Notes under the pieces: generated by a model
Seen by the model: the letters and a program-made list of their open reading frames with translations, nothing else
Told to the model about the DNA's origin: nothing
Database searches by the model: none
Position numbers and translations under genes: made by a program
In this document: in pieces, positions 1-6,811 of the stretch
Layout of the letters: each line of letters opens with the position of its first letter
Position numbering within the stretch: position 1 is the stretch's first letter
Origin: an uncultured Acidimicrobiia bacterium
GTDB taxonomy: Bacteria > Actinomycetota > Acidimicrobiia > IMCC26256 > CALEDW01
Assembly: GCA_937949585.1 (NCBI GenBank)
Contig: CALEDW010000118.1
Span: 1 to 14,244 of the forward strand
Reading direction: 5' to 3'
DNA: 14,244 nt

Positions 1-645
1 CTGGGTCAGCAGCTCCCGCTCCCGCTCCACGTCGTCGGGCGGGACGTCGTCACGCGAGACGTAGCGGGGCGCGGCCGACGCGATGTGCAGCGCCAGATCG
101 TGCGCCACCGTCCGGGTCGCCTCGTCGCCGGCGTCGACCCCACCGAGCTCGACGAGCACACCGATCGTCCCGCGCTCGTTCTGGATGTGCTTGTACCCGT
201 CGATGAGGCCGTCGTCGGTGACGAACCGGTGGCAGCGCCCGAGCTCGAGCTTCTCGCCGAGCTTGGCCGCCAGGGCTGAGAGCTCCTCGGCCACCGTCGA
301 GCCCCCCAGGGGCCGGGAGGCGAGGTCGTCGGTCCCGTGCGCCAGCACGACCTCGACGAGGGCGTCGAGGAGACGCGCCACGTCGTCACCCTTGGCAACG
401 AAGTCGGTCTCGCAGGCCACCTCGACGATCACCCCGACCCGCGGCTCCACCCGGACCTCGACCGCGCCCTGTTGGGCGATTCGTCCCGCGCGCTTGGCCG
501 CACCGGCAAGACCCTTCGTGCGCAGCCAGTCCTTCGCCGCTTCCAGGTCACCACCGGTCTCGGTGAGCGCCCGCTTGCAGTCCATCATCCCCGCGCCGGT
601 CTGCTTGCGCAGCGCCGCCACGGTGGCAGCGGACACCTCAGCCAC
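1..645 (-). CDS. tsf: Elongation factor Ts (EF-Ts), 3' end cut by window edge
   Basis: This is the guanine-nucleotide exchange factor for EF-Tu in translation elongation. The first 215 residues are visible and the gene runs off the window in frame. Residues 1-50 form the N-terminal UBA-like region, which begins MAEVSAATVAALRKQTGAGM and continues MDCKRAL. The diagnostic CETDFVAKGDDV motif lies at about residues 78-89; in the family its TDFV loop displaces Mg from EF-Tu. The conserved IGVLVEL and AHDLALHIAS stretches of the core domain follow. The GTG start at 645 is fixed by homology to the family N-terminus and by a GGAGG Shine-Dalgarno about 9 nt upstream, inside the end of rpsB. The start overlaps the rpsB stop by 8 nt (GTGGCTGA), so the two genes are probably translationally coupled, in the usual rpsB-tsf order. 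Confidence 0.97.
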   Translation of the reverse strand, partial: MAEVSAATVAALRKQTGAGMMDCKRALTETGGDLEAAKDWLRTKGLAGAAKRAGRIAQQGAVEVRVEPRVGVIVEVACETDFVAKGDDVARLLDALVEVVLAHGTDDLASRPLGGSTVAEELSALAAKLGEKLELGRCHRFVTDDGLIDGYKHIQNERGTIGVLVELGGVDAGDEATRTVAHDLALHIASAAPRYVSRDDVPPDDVERERELLTQ

Positions 646-1588
646 GTTCGGTCTCCTCCGTTCCCTGGGCCGCCGGTGACGGCGCCACCGGCTCGGGTGC
701 CCGGACGGGCTCGGCGCCCTCCGGGGTGGTCGTCCCGGCCCCCGCCGCACGCGCCTGAGCGACCCGGGCCTCGAGGCGCCGCTGCTGCTCGACGGCGGCC
801 CGGCGAGCCCGCTCCTGCTCCTCCCGGCGGCGAGCCTCGGCCTCCGGATCCAGCACTGGGGCGACCTCCGTTTCCGTGGTGGCAGGCCGGGCGGTGTCGC
901 GGTTGGCGAGGTGGCGGCCCTCGAGGACCGCATCTGCCACGATCCGGCACATGAGGTTCGCCGATCGGATGGCGTCGTCGTTGCCCGGAATCACGAAATC
1001 GACCACGTCGGGGTCGCAGTTGGTGTCCACGACCGCCACGACCGGGATCCCCAGCCGCTTGGCCTCGGTGACCGCGATCGCCTCCTTGAGGGTGTCGATG
1101 ACGAACACGACGCTGGGCAGGGTTTCGAGGGAGCGGATCCCGCCCAGGTTGCGCCGCAGCTTCTCGACCTCCCGGCGGACCTTGAGCCCCTCCTTCTTGG
1201 GCATCTGATCGACCTCACCAGAGGTGATGATCGCCTCGAGCTCGCGCAACTTGGCCACCCGGGAGTGGACGGTGCGGAAGTTCGTGAGCATCCCGCCCAG
1301 CCAGCGGAAGTTGACGTAGGGCATGTTGCACCGGCGCGCCTCCCGCTCGATCGCCTCCTGCGCTTGCTTCTTGGTGCCCACGAACAGCACCGTTCCACCC
1401 TCGCGCACCCGGTCCCGCACGAAGCGGTAGGCGAGGTCGATCTGCTCGAGGGTCTGCTGGAGGTCGATGATGTAAATGCCGGCCCGCTCCCCGAAGATGA
1501 ACCGGCGCATCTTCGGGTTCCACCGCCGAGTCTGGTGCCCGAAGTGCACCCCGGCCTCGAGCAGCTGCTTCATCGTCACGACGGCCAC
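638..1588 (-). CDS. rpsB: 30S ribosomal protein S2 with long C-terminal extension
   Basis: Ribosomal protein uS2 of the small subunit, 316 residues. The N-terminus MAVVTMKQLLEAGVHFGHQT and the following RRWNPKMRRFIFGERAGIYIIDLQQT are textbook S2. FRWLGGMLTNFRTV and the VVDTNCDPD / IPGNDDAIRS signatures follow. The conserved domain ends near residue 228 (ADAVLEGRHL). The last 85 or so residues are a charged Arg/Glu/Ala segment, likely helical, then a Pro/Ala/Glu-rich tail. E. coli S2 is about 241 residues; extended S2 tails are known in actinobacteria. The start is GTG at 1588 with a GGAAGGAG Shine-Dalgarno 6-7 nt upstream. The stop overlaps the tsf start. The gene appears to have its own promoter (-10 at 1697-1702) and a leader of about 100 nt. 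Confidence 0.98.
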   Translation of the reverse strand: MAVVTMKQLLEAGVHFGHQTRRWNPKMRRFIFGERAGIYIIDLQQTLEQIDLAYRFVRDRVREGGTVLFVGTKKQAQEAIEREARRCNMPYVNFRWLGGMLTNFRTVHSRVAKLRELEAIITSGEVDQMPKKEGLKVRREVEKLRRNLGGIRSLETLPSVVFVIDTLKEAIAVTEAKRLGIPVVAVVDTNCDPDVVDFVIPGNDDAIRSANLMCRIVADAVLEGRHLANRDTARPATTETEVAPVLDPEAEARRREEQERARRAAVEQQRRLEARVAQARAAGAGTTTPEGAEPVRAPEPVAPSPAAQGTEETERG

Positions 1589-1667
1589 CGTCGCTCCTTC
1601 CCTCGGTTGTCCTGACGCCCGGCGCGCGCTCGACGGGGGCGCGACCGTGGGTGGGCCGGGCGTGCGA

Positions 1668-1689
1668 GATCCCGGGCGGGGCCCGGGTC
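1668..1689 (-). promoter_or_regulatory. GC-rich hairpin at the predicted 5' end of the rpsB leader
   Basis: GACCCGGGC pairs with GCCCGGGATC (one bulged base) around a 3-nt loop. There is no U-run on either side, so it does not look like a standard terminator. It could stabilise the rpsB mRNA 5' end, take part in S2 autoregulation of rpsB-tsf (known in other bacteria), or act as a weak terminator for the propeller gene, whose stop is 23 nt away. The structure is visible; the role is inferred. Confidence 0.4.
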
Positions 1690-1696
1690 ATGGCGC

Positions 1697-1702
1697 AGTG
1701 TA
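1697..1702 (-). promoter_or_regulatory. Putative -10 element (TACACT) for rpsB-tsf
   Basis: TACACT on the minus strand lies 109 nt upstream of the rpsB start, in the gap after the beta-propeller gene. It fits the TAnnnT form of actinobacterial -10 hexamers. No good -35 is visible at 17-18 nt. The same hexamer recurs upstream of the DUF2469 gene (12182-12187). A start point about 7 nt downstream would put the 1668-1689 hairpin at the very 5' end of the transcript. Confidence 0.45.
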
Positions 1703-1711
1703 GCGGCCTGC

Positions 1712-2983
1712 TCACCGGCCACCCCGGCCCGCGACGGCAACGGCCGCGTAGGCGCTCAGGTGATCCGCGGCGACGAGTCGCTGGGCGAGCACCACGGTGC
1801 CGTCCCGGACGGCGACCCCGACCGCAAGGCCGGATGTACGCCACCGGGCGAGCAGGCGGCCGTCGGCGGCGGCGACGCTGCGCAACTCATCCGAGAACGT
1901 GGTGACCAGCACCGCCGGACCGGCGACCACGGGCCGGCCGGCCAGCACCGCGCCCGGGAGTCGGGCCCGCCAGCGGCGTTCCCCGGTCGCGGCGTCGAGC
2001 GCGCTGAGCGTGCCGAGCTGGTCGGCGATGAAGACCCTTCCGCCGGCCACCTCCGGCACGATGTCCTCTTGGAAAGAGGCGGGCACCGGTGCCCGCCAGC
2101 GGGGCGTCCCGTCGGCGACGGCGAACGCCCGCACCGCGGCGCGGTGGTGGCCGTCGCCCGCGCCGACGATGACGAGGTCGTCGTGAACGGCCGGGCTGGA
2201 CGCCCATGGAGCCAGCCGCCGCTCCCACCGGGGTCGGCCGAGCCGGAGGTCGACGGCAACGAGACGGGTGTCGTCATCGGTCTCCAGCACGACGAGCACC
2301 ATCGCCCTGCGGTGGTCGATCGCCGGCAGTCCCCGGAGCCGCCCTCCCGGCCGCAGGCTCCAGGCCGCCGCCCCCGTCGCCGGGTCGAGCCCGGCCAGAC
2401 CTCCCTCGCGGGTGGTGAGCACGAGCATCCCCGGCCCGGAGCGCGGGCGAAGGATCACCGCCGGTCCCGGCTCGTCGGGGGTCGGCACCTCGAACCGACG
2501 TTCACCGCTGCGCCGCTCGAGCACCACGAACCGGTCCCGGGTCGCCACCACCACCGACTCCTCGTCGGCAGCGAGCGTCCCGACGCCGCCGTCGAGCGGT
2601 GCGTTCCACACCCGCCGACCGCGCCGGGCGTCCACGGCCACCACCTCCGTGGCACCGGCCGCCACGACCCCGAGCTCGTCGAGGTGTACCGCCTGGGGCT
2701 GCGATGCCATGGTCACCCGCCACCGCGGCTTCGGCCCCGCCCGGCGCGTCCGACCGTGGGATCGCGCGACCGCGCCCGGGGCGGGCGGGGCCGGGTCCCC
2801 GGCGGCCGGCCGGGCGTCGCCGTTGCCGAGGGCACGGAAACCGACCCGGGTCTCGGGGGCGAGCGTCACCAGCCCGCCGAGCGCGGCCAGCACCGCCGCC
2901 CCCACGACGAGCCTGCCGCGGCGGCGGCGACGGGCCCGGCGCGGGCGTGCGGGCAGGCGGGGGGCGTCCTCCCAGAAGGTCAC
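1712..2983 (-). CDS. Membrane-anchored PQQ-like beta-propeller protein
   Basis: Predicted 423-residue protein with a very basic N-terminus (residues 13-24 mostly Arg), one hydrophobic segment (about 25-42), a Pro/Ala-rich linker (about 55-85) and a beta-propeller to the end. This implies a cytoplasmic N-terminus and an extracytoplasmic propeller. Seven repeats of the PQQ-propeller pattern (hydrophobic-x-A-x-D-x-x-x-G-x-x-x-W) are visible, starting near residues 115, 152, 196, 241, 284, 326 and 367, for example VVAVDARRGRRVWNAPL and LSALDAATGERRWRARL. Such domains scaffold complexes (as in BamB) or, rarely, bind PQQ; nothing here indicates an enzyme. The GTG start at 2983 forms a GTGA overlap with the stop of the LytM–hydrolase gene and has GAGGAG about 9 nt upstream, so the two are coupled. 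The longer open frame upstream is rejected because it runs antiparallel to nothing new but overlaps the hydrolase gene in another frame. Confidence 0.85.
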   Translation of the reverse strand: MTFWEDAPRLPARPRRARRRRRGRLVVGAAVLAALGGLVTLAPETRVGFRALGNGDARPAAGDPAPPAPGAVARSHGRTRRAGPKPRWRVTMASQPQAVHLDELGVVAAGATEVVAVDARRGRRVWNAPLDGGVGTLAADEESVVVATRDRFVVLERRSGERRFEVPTPDEPGPAVILRPRSGPGMLVLTTREGGLAGLDPATGAAAWSLRPGGRLRGLPAIDHRRAMVLVVLETDDDTRLVAVDLRLGRPRWERRLAPWASSPAVHDDLVIVGAGDGHHRAAVRAFAVADGTPRWRAPVPASFQEDIVPEVAGGRVFIADQLGTLSALDAATGERRWRARLPGAVLAGRPVVAGPAVLVTTFSDELRSVAAADGRLLARWRTSGLAVGVAVRDGTVVLAQRLVAADHLSAYAAVAVAGRGGR

Positions 2984-4848
2984 GGGCGTGCTCCTCGGGG
3001 CGGGAGCGCCGGCTCCGACCGGCGCTCGACGGGCAGCAGCGGCCTCCGCAGCCCGCGGCGCAGATGGTCGGCGCCCCGGGCGGCACTCGTGGTGAGCCGG
3101 GCCAGGTGGCGCTCGAGGTCCGCGACCAGCACCGGCCCCACTGCGGCGGCGAGCCCGGTGCTCAGGTCCGGGCAGGTGCGCCGACCCTCCAGCACCGCGC
3201 GCACCCGGGTGAGCACCGTCGGGTCGGTGAGCACGCCACGGTGGTCGGACCACCCGGCCGGATCGACGACCAGCGTCTCGGCGCCGGGGGCGGCCGTGCG
3301 GGGAGCCGGCACGGCGAGGTCGCCGAGCGCGGCGATCGAGGTGAGCTCCACCTGTGCCGGCACCCCGGCCCGCCACACCCGGCGCAACAGTGGCGACTCC
3401 TCGGCGATCTGGGCCAGCGCTGCGGCACGACCGAGCGGGACCGACCCGCGCCGGGCGCCGTCGAGGCGGCGCAGCACCTCCCGCCCGCTGCGGCTCGTCC
3501 GCAGCCCCGCGACCAGGCTCGCCAGCGGGACCCCAAGGTGGGGGGATGCCAGCGTCACCACCGGACCGAGCGGGGGCAGCCCGGGATCGGCGGGGTCGTA
3601 CACGAACGCCAGGTAGGTGGCCACCACCACCCCACCCAGGGAGTGCGCCACCAGGTCGACCTCCCGACCCGGTTCGCGCCGTTGCAGGTCGCGCAGATGG
3701 GCGTCGAGGCGCCGAGCGGCCCGGGCGATCCCGCCCCAGGTGTGGCGCCGCCGGTAGGGGGTGCCGGGCCCCAGGTACGAGAACCAGTGGATCTCGTCGT
3801 CGCCGTAGCCGAGAGCGGCGAACGGCAGCGGCATGGTGGCGCCGGTGCGCGGGTCGGTGGCGCTGTCGAGCCCGGCGATGGCCAGAACCCGGTGACCGGA
3901 CCCGCGAGGCCCGGGCACCGGGGGGTCGGATCGACAGGTCCACCACCCGGCGAACGCCGCGCCGAGGCGGGCCAGCGTTCGCCAGGCCCCGGTCACAAGG
4001 GGCGACACCGGCACGGCCCGCCGAGCAAGGTGAACGCCCGTGTGGACGGCACGTGCGGCGGTCACCGCTTCTCGGCCCAGCGGGCGCTTCGCCGCCACCA
4101 GCAGCCGCGGCCCGGCAGCGGCGGCATGGACCGCGTCCCGGACGAGGCGGCCGGCCGCGACCCCCGGGACGCCCGCGATCCGGTCGAATGCCATGGCCCG
4201 CAGGAGGCCTGCTCGCTCACCCGTCGGGCTCGACGGGGCCCGACGGCGGGGATCGATGCGGAGACGGATCCTGGCCTGGTCGGAGAACAACGCCATCGGG
4301 TCCACGTAGCGGTCCCCGACCCGCAACGCGAAGTGCAGCGCGCCGGGGTGCCCGCCGGCCGCCGAGCCCGCCCCGCCGGCGCGTCCCAGGACCGCACCGG
4401 CTCGAACATCGATCCCGGTGCGCACGGAGACCTCGTCGAGGTACGCGTAGGTGGTACGCCAACCGGGGGGATGGCGGACGACGACGTGGAGGTGCCCGGC
4501 GACCGGGCCCGCGAAGGTGACCCGTCCCGGACCGGCCGCGGCCACCGGCGAGCCGGGCGGTGCGGCCAGGTCGACGCCGCGGTGGCCCGGCCCGTAGGGG
4601 TGCGGGGGCGCCGCGAACGGGCGGAGAACGGGCCCGGGTACGGGGCGGACCCAGCCGCGGGCGGACTCCGGCCGCTCGTCGTGCGGCGCCCCGGTTGACC
4701 CGGACGCACCGACGGGGGTCGGCATCGCGGCCGCGCCGGCGACGGGCACGGCGACGGCGAGGAGCACCAGCGCTGTGACCGTGCGGCCGGCGGCCGGCAG
4801 CGGGCGCACGCCGGGCGCGGCCCAGGTCGGACGAGCTCGAGCATCCAC
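2980..4848 (-). CDS. Secreted fusion of degenerate LytM/M23 domain and alpha/beta hydrolase
   Basis: Predicted 622-residue exported protein. Residues 21-42 are a hydrophobic signal segment ending near VAGAAA. Residues 67-190 form a LytM/M23 peptidase fold: GHRGVD supplies zinc ligands His89 and Asp93, and LHF supplies His172. The two histidines that act in LytM catalysis are replaced, by Tyr136 (YAYL) and Ala170 (ALHF instead of HLHF). The domain may therefore bind rather than cut peptidoglycan, as in EnvC or NlpD. After a basic linker (about 195-315), residues 318-555 look like a lipase-type alpha/beta hydrolase: nucleophile elbow AHSLGG (Ser403), Asp510 in GDLAVP, His536 in SDHRGVLTDP. The substrate is unknown. 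The start is GTG at 4848 with a weak GGGGG upstream. The gene sits between whiG and rpsB, where other actinobacteria often have an M23 gene, and is coupled to the propeller gene. Confidence 0.85.
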   Translation of the reverse strand: MDARARPTWAAPGVRPLPAAGRTVTALVLLAVAVPVAGAAAMPTPVGASGSTGAPHDERPESARGWVRPVPGPVLRPFAAPPHPYGPGHRGVDLAAPPGSPVAAAGPGRVTFAGPVAGHLHVVVRHPPGWRTTYAYLDEVSVRTGIDVRAGAVLGRAGGAGSAAGGHPGALHFALRVGDRYVDPMALFSDQARIRLRIDPRRRAPSSPTGERAGLLRAMAFDRIAGVPGVAAGRLVRDAVHAAAAGPRLLVAAKRPLGREAVTAARAVHTGVHLARRAVPVSPLVTGAWRTLARLGAAFAGWWTCRSDPPVPGPRGSGHRVLAIAGLDSATDPRTGATMPLPFAALGYGDDEIHWFSYLGPGTPYRRRHTWGGIARAARRLDAHLRDLQRREPGREVDLVAHSLGGVVVATYLAFVYDPADPGLPPLGPVVTLASPHLGVPLASLVAGLRTSRSGREVLRRLDGARRGSVPLGRAAALAQIAEESPLLRRVWRAGVPAQVELTSIAALGDLAVPAPRTAAPGAETLVVDPAGWSDHRGVLTDPTVLTRVRAVLEGRRTCPDLSTGLAAAVGPVLVADLERHLARLTTSAARGADHLRRGLRRPLLPVERRSEPALPPRGARP

Positions 4849-4985
4849 GGGCGACCCCCGAAGCTCACGCCGGCGCGCCGGGCGCGCCGGACCGGTACGG
4901 GCGGGGGAAGCCGGAAGGGGAAGCAGCGCCGGGACCGGCGGTGCGCCGAGTCTGCGGAGGCCCCGGGCGGCCCGTCGACTCCGTC

Positions 4986-5014
4986 AGGTTAGGGGACGGG
5001 GTGACACATGCCAA
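4986..5014 (-). promoter_or_regulatory. Housekeeping-type promoter for the LytM–hydrolase/propeller pair
   Basis: On the minus strand TTGGCA (5014-5009) matches the TTGACA -35 at five of six positions. An exact 17-nt spacer separates it from TAACCT (4991-4986), a TAnnnT -10. Transcription should start near 4979, giving a 5' UTR of about 130 nt before the GTG at 4848. This is the best-formed promoter in the window and separates the envelope pair from the xerC-whiG operon. Confidence 0.65.
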
Positions 5015-5027
5015 GACCCGCTGGTCC

Positions 5028-5063
5028 GCCGCCGCGGGGCGGGGGCGTCACGACCCCGGCGGC
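5028..5063 (-). terminator. Hairpin after whiG, possible terminator
   Basis: About 11 nt after the whiG stop, GCCGCC plus GGGG pairs with CCCC plus GGCGGC (2-nt bulge), around a loop of about 14 nt. There is no long U-run, which is common for actinobacterial terminators. It lies between the whiG stop and the next promoter, which suits a transcription boundary. Confidence 0.45.
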
Positions 5064-5074
5064 CGCAGGACCGG

Positions 5075-5857
5075 TCACGGGCTGGCGGGCTCGACCAGAC
5101 GGGCCCGGAGCTGGAGGATCGCCTTGGTGTGGATCTGGCAGACCCGGCTCTCGGTCACCCCGAGCACCTCGCCGATCTCGGCGAGGGTGAGGCCCTCGTA
5201 GTAGTAGAGGGTGAGCACGAGCCGCTCGCGGTCCGGCATGCGGTTGATGGCGTCGGCGAGCACGTGTTTCATCTCGTCGACCTCGAAGGCGGTGACGGGG
5301 TCGTGGAGCCGGTCGGCGACGGTGTCGCCAACGGTGGTGGTGCCCCGCTCGGAGCTCACGAGGTCGTCGAGTGCCACGATCCCCACGAACGAGATCTGGG
5401 ATAGCGTCCGGGCCAGCTCATCCTCGTCGACACCGAGCTCGGCGGCGACCTCGGGATCGGTGGGCGTGCGCTTCAGCTCGTTCTCCAGACGGGAGTACGC
5501 CCGCTCGATCGCCCGGGCCTTGGCCCGCACGGATCGCGGCACCCAGTCGATGGAGCGCAGCTCGTCGATGATCGCACCCTTGATCCGGCTGATCGCATAG
5601 GTCTCGAACTTGAACCCGCGCTCAGGCTCGAACTTGTCGATGGCGTCGATCAGGCCGAACACCCCGTACTGCGCCAGGTCCTGGCTGTCGATGCTCTGCG
5701 GCAGGCCTGCGGCAACCCGGGAGGCGACGAACTTCACCAGCGGCGAGTAGTGCAGGATGAGCCGGTCGCGTGCCTCGGCCGACCCCTGGTCCTTGTAGGA
5801 ACGCCACAGCTCGGCGATGAGCAGTGCGTCGTCTCGCGGGTCGGGCGCGTCAGGCAC
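5075..5857 (-). CDS. whiG: RNA polymerase sigma factor of the WhiG/FliA family
   Basis: Alternative sigma factor of the sigma-28 group, 260 residues from this start. Region 2 (about 34-103) contains LILHYSPLVKFVASRV, GVFGLIDAIDKFEPERGFKF and ISRIKGAIIDELRSIDWVPR, closely resembling Streptomyces WhiG. Region 3 follows (about 110-170). Region 4 (about 200-253) has the LTLAEIGEVLGVTESRVCQI helix-turn-helix. In Streptomyces WhiG starts aerial-hypha sporulation, and FliA drives flagellar genes elsewhere; the target genes here are unknown. The start is uncertain. GTG at 5857 overlaps the xerC stop by 8 nt (GTGCCTGA), like rpsB/tsf. GTG at 5896 would add 13 residues and a 47-nt overlap. Neither has a clear Shine-Dalgarno, so translation may depend on coupling to xerC. 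Confidence 0.93.
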   Translation of the reverse strand: MPDAPDPRDDALLIAELWRSYKDQGSAEARDRLILHYSPLVKFVASRVAAGLPQSIDSQDLAQYGVFGLIDAIDKFEPERGFKFETYAISRIKGAIIDELRSIDWVPRSVRAKARAIERAYSRLENELKRTPTDPEVAAELGVDEDELARTLSQISFVGIVALDDLVSSERGTTTVGDTVADRLHDPVTAFEVDEMKHVLADAINRMPDRERLVLTLYYYEGLTLAEIGEVLGVTESRVCQIHTKAILQLRARLVEPASP

Positions 5858-6761
5858 GGGGGTGAGTGGTCTCGTAGACGGCACGGAGCCGCTCACGGGT
5901 CAGGTGGGTGTAGATCTGGGTGGTGGTGAGGTTCGCGTGCCCGAGCAGCTCCTGCACCGCACGCAGGTCGGCACCACCCTCGATCAGATGGGTGGCGTAG
6001 GCGTGGCGCAGCGCGTGCGGGTGGAGGCGCCGCCCGTCGGCCAGGGGGTGCCGGTCCAGGATCCGCCGCACGTCGCGGGGACCGAGCGGCCGGCCCCGAC
6101 GGTTGAGGAACACCGCCTCGGGCGGTGAGTCCGCACGGGCGAGCCGGGGCCGCCCGTCGGCCAGCCACGCCTCGAGCGCAGCCGCGGCGGGGACGCCGAC
6201 CGGCACCCGGCGAACCCGGGAGCCCTTGCCGAGCACCGTGAGCATCCGGGCCCGGGGATCCCAGGCATCGACCCGCAGGCCCGTGCACTCCGACACGCGC
6301 AACCCGGCTCCGTAGAGGAGCTCCAGCACCGCAGCGTCCCGCAAGCCCACGGCCACCTCGACCTCACCCGCCGCGCCGGGACGGCCACCCGGGCCGGGTG
6401 CGGCGCGGTCGAGGAGGCCGGCCAGCTCATCGGCTCGGGGCACGCGGGGGAGCCGGGCCCGGCCCGCCGGCGCGCGCAACCGACGGGCCGGGTCGTGACC
6501 GATCACGCCGCGCCGGTGCAGGTAGCGCAGGTAGGCACGGACCGCAGCGGCCTTGCGGGCGACGGTGCGGGGGGCGCGCCCCAGGGTCTGCTGGTAGGCC
6601 AGCCAGCGGCGCAGGGCGCGGGCGTCGAGGTCCTCGGGGCCGGCGGCGACACCGCGGGAGGCCCAGGCCACGAGCTGGGTGACGTCCCGCCGGTACGCCT
6701 CGACGGTGTGCGGGCTCGCCCCGCTGAGGGAGGCGACGAAGCCCTCGACGTCCCAGCGCAC
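5850..6761 (-). CDS. xerC: Tyrosine recombinase XerC
   Basis: Site-specific tyrosine recombinase, 303 residues, expected to resolve chromosome dimers at dif with XerD. Residues 1-95 are the SAM-like core-binding domain (SPHTVEAYRRDV; TVARKAAAVRAYLRYLHRRG). Residues 105-295 are the catalytic domain with all active-site residues: Arg155 (GAGLRVSE), Lys179 (GKGSRVR), His249 and Arg252 (HPHALRHAYATH), His275 (LLGHANL) and nucleophile Tyr284 (TQIYTH). The length is normal for the family. The GTG start at 6761 lies 6 nt after a TAGCCT -10 (6773-6768) with no Shine-Dalgarno, which points to a leaderless mRNA. The gene overlaps whiG and is divergent from yifB. The xerC-whiG neighbourhood matches other actinobacteria. 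Confidence 0.95.
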   Translation of the reverse strand: MRWDVEGFVASLSGASPHTVEAYRRDVTQLVAWASRGVAAGPEDLDARALRRWLAYQQTLGRAPRTVARKAAAVRAYLRYLHRRGVIGHDPARRLRAPAGRARLPRVPRADELAGLLDRAAPGPGGRPGAAGEVEVAVGLRDAAVLELLYGAGLRVSECTGLRVDAWDPRARMLTVLGKGSRVRRVPVGVPAAAALEAWLADGRPRLARADSPPEAVFLNRRGRPLGPRDVRRILDRHPLADGRRLHPHALRHAYATHLIEGGADLRAVQELLGHANLTTTQIYTHLTRERLRAVYETTHPRA

Positions 6762-6767
6762 CGGGTG

Positions 6768-6773
6768 AGGCTA
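6768..6773 (-). promoter_or_regulatory. -10 element (TAGCCT) of a probable leaderless xerC promoter
   Basis: TAGCCT on the minus strand is separated from the GTG start of xerC by only 6 nt (CACCCG). Transcription would start at or next to the G of GTG, and no Shine-Dalgarno is present. Leaderless mRNAs are frequent in actinobacteria. The -35 is weak (AAAAGG-like, about 18 nt upstream, inside the loop of the 6784-6811 inverted repeat). Confidence 0.5.
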
Positions 6774-6783
6774 CCGCGGCTGC

Positions 6784-6811
6784 GCCCCGCCCCTTTTCCT
6801 GCGGGCGGGGC
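6784..6811. repeat. Perfect 9-bp inverted repeat overlapping the xerC -35 region
   Basis: GCCCCGCCC (6784-6792) and GGGCGGGGC (6803-6811) are exact reverse complements separated by 10 bp, so the arm centres are 19 bp apart, close to two helical turns. The repeat covers the -35 position of the xerC promoter. It could be an operator for a dimeric regulator or simply an RNA hairpin; GC richness makes chance more likely than usual. Confidence 0.4.

Noticed and set aside
911..1615. 234-codon plus-strand frame opposite rpsB
   Set aside because: It is a mirror of the S2 coding sequence (Val/Asp/Leu/His-rich antisense pattern).
1760..3616. 618-codon open frame on the plus strand
   Set aside because: It is antisense to the propeller and LytM–hydrolase genes, is Pro/Arg/Gly/His-rich without domains, and arises from high GC.
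2984..3946. Upstream extension of the propeller reading frame
   Set aside because: It overlaps the hydrolase domain in another frame; the GTG at 2983 with GTGA coupling and a basic-plus-hydrophobic N-terminus is a better start.
2599..4698. 699-codon open frame on the plus strand
   Set aside because: It is antisense to the LytM–hydrolase gene, is low in complexity, and lacks any recognisable motif; the minus strand carries clear enzyme motifs.
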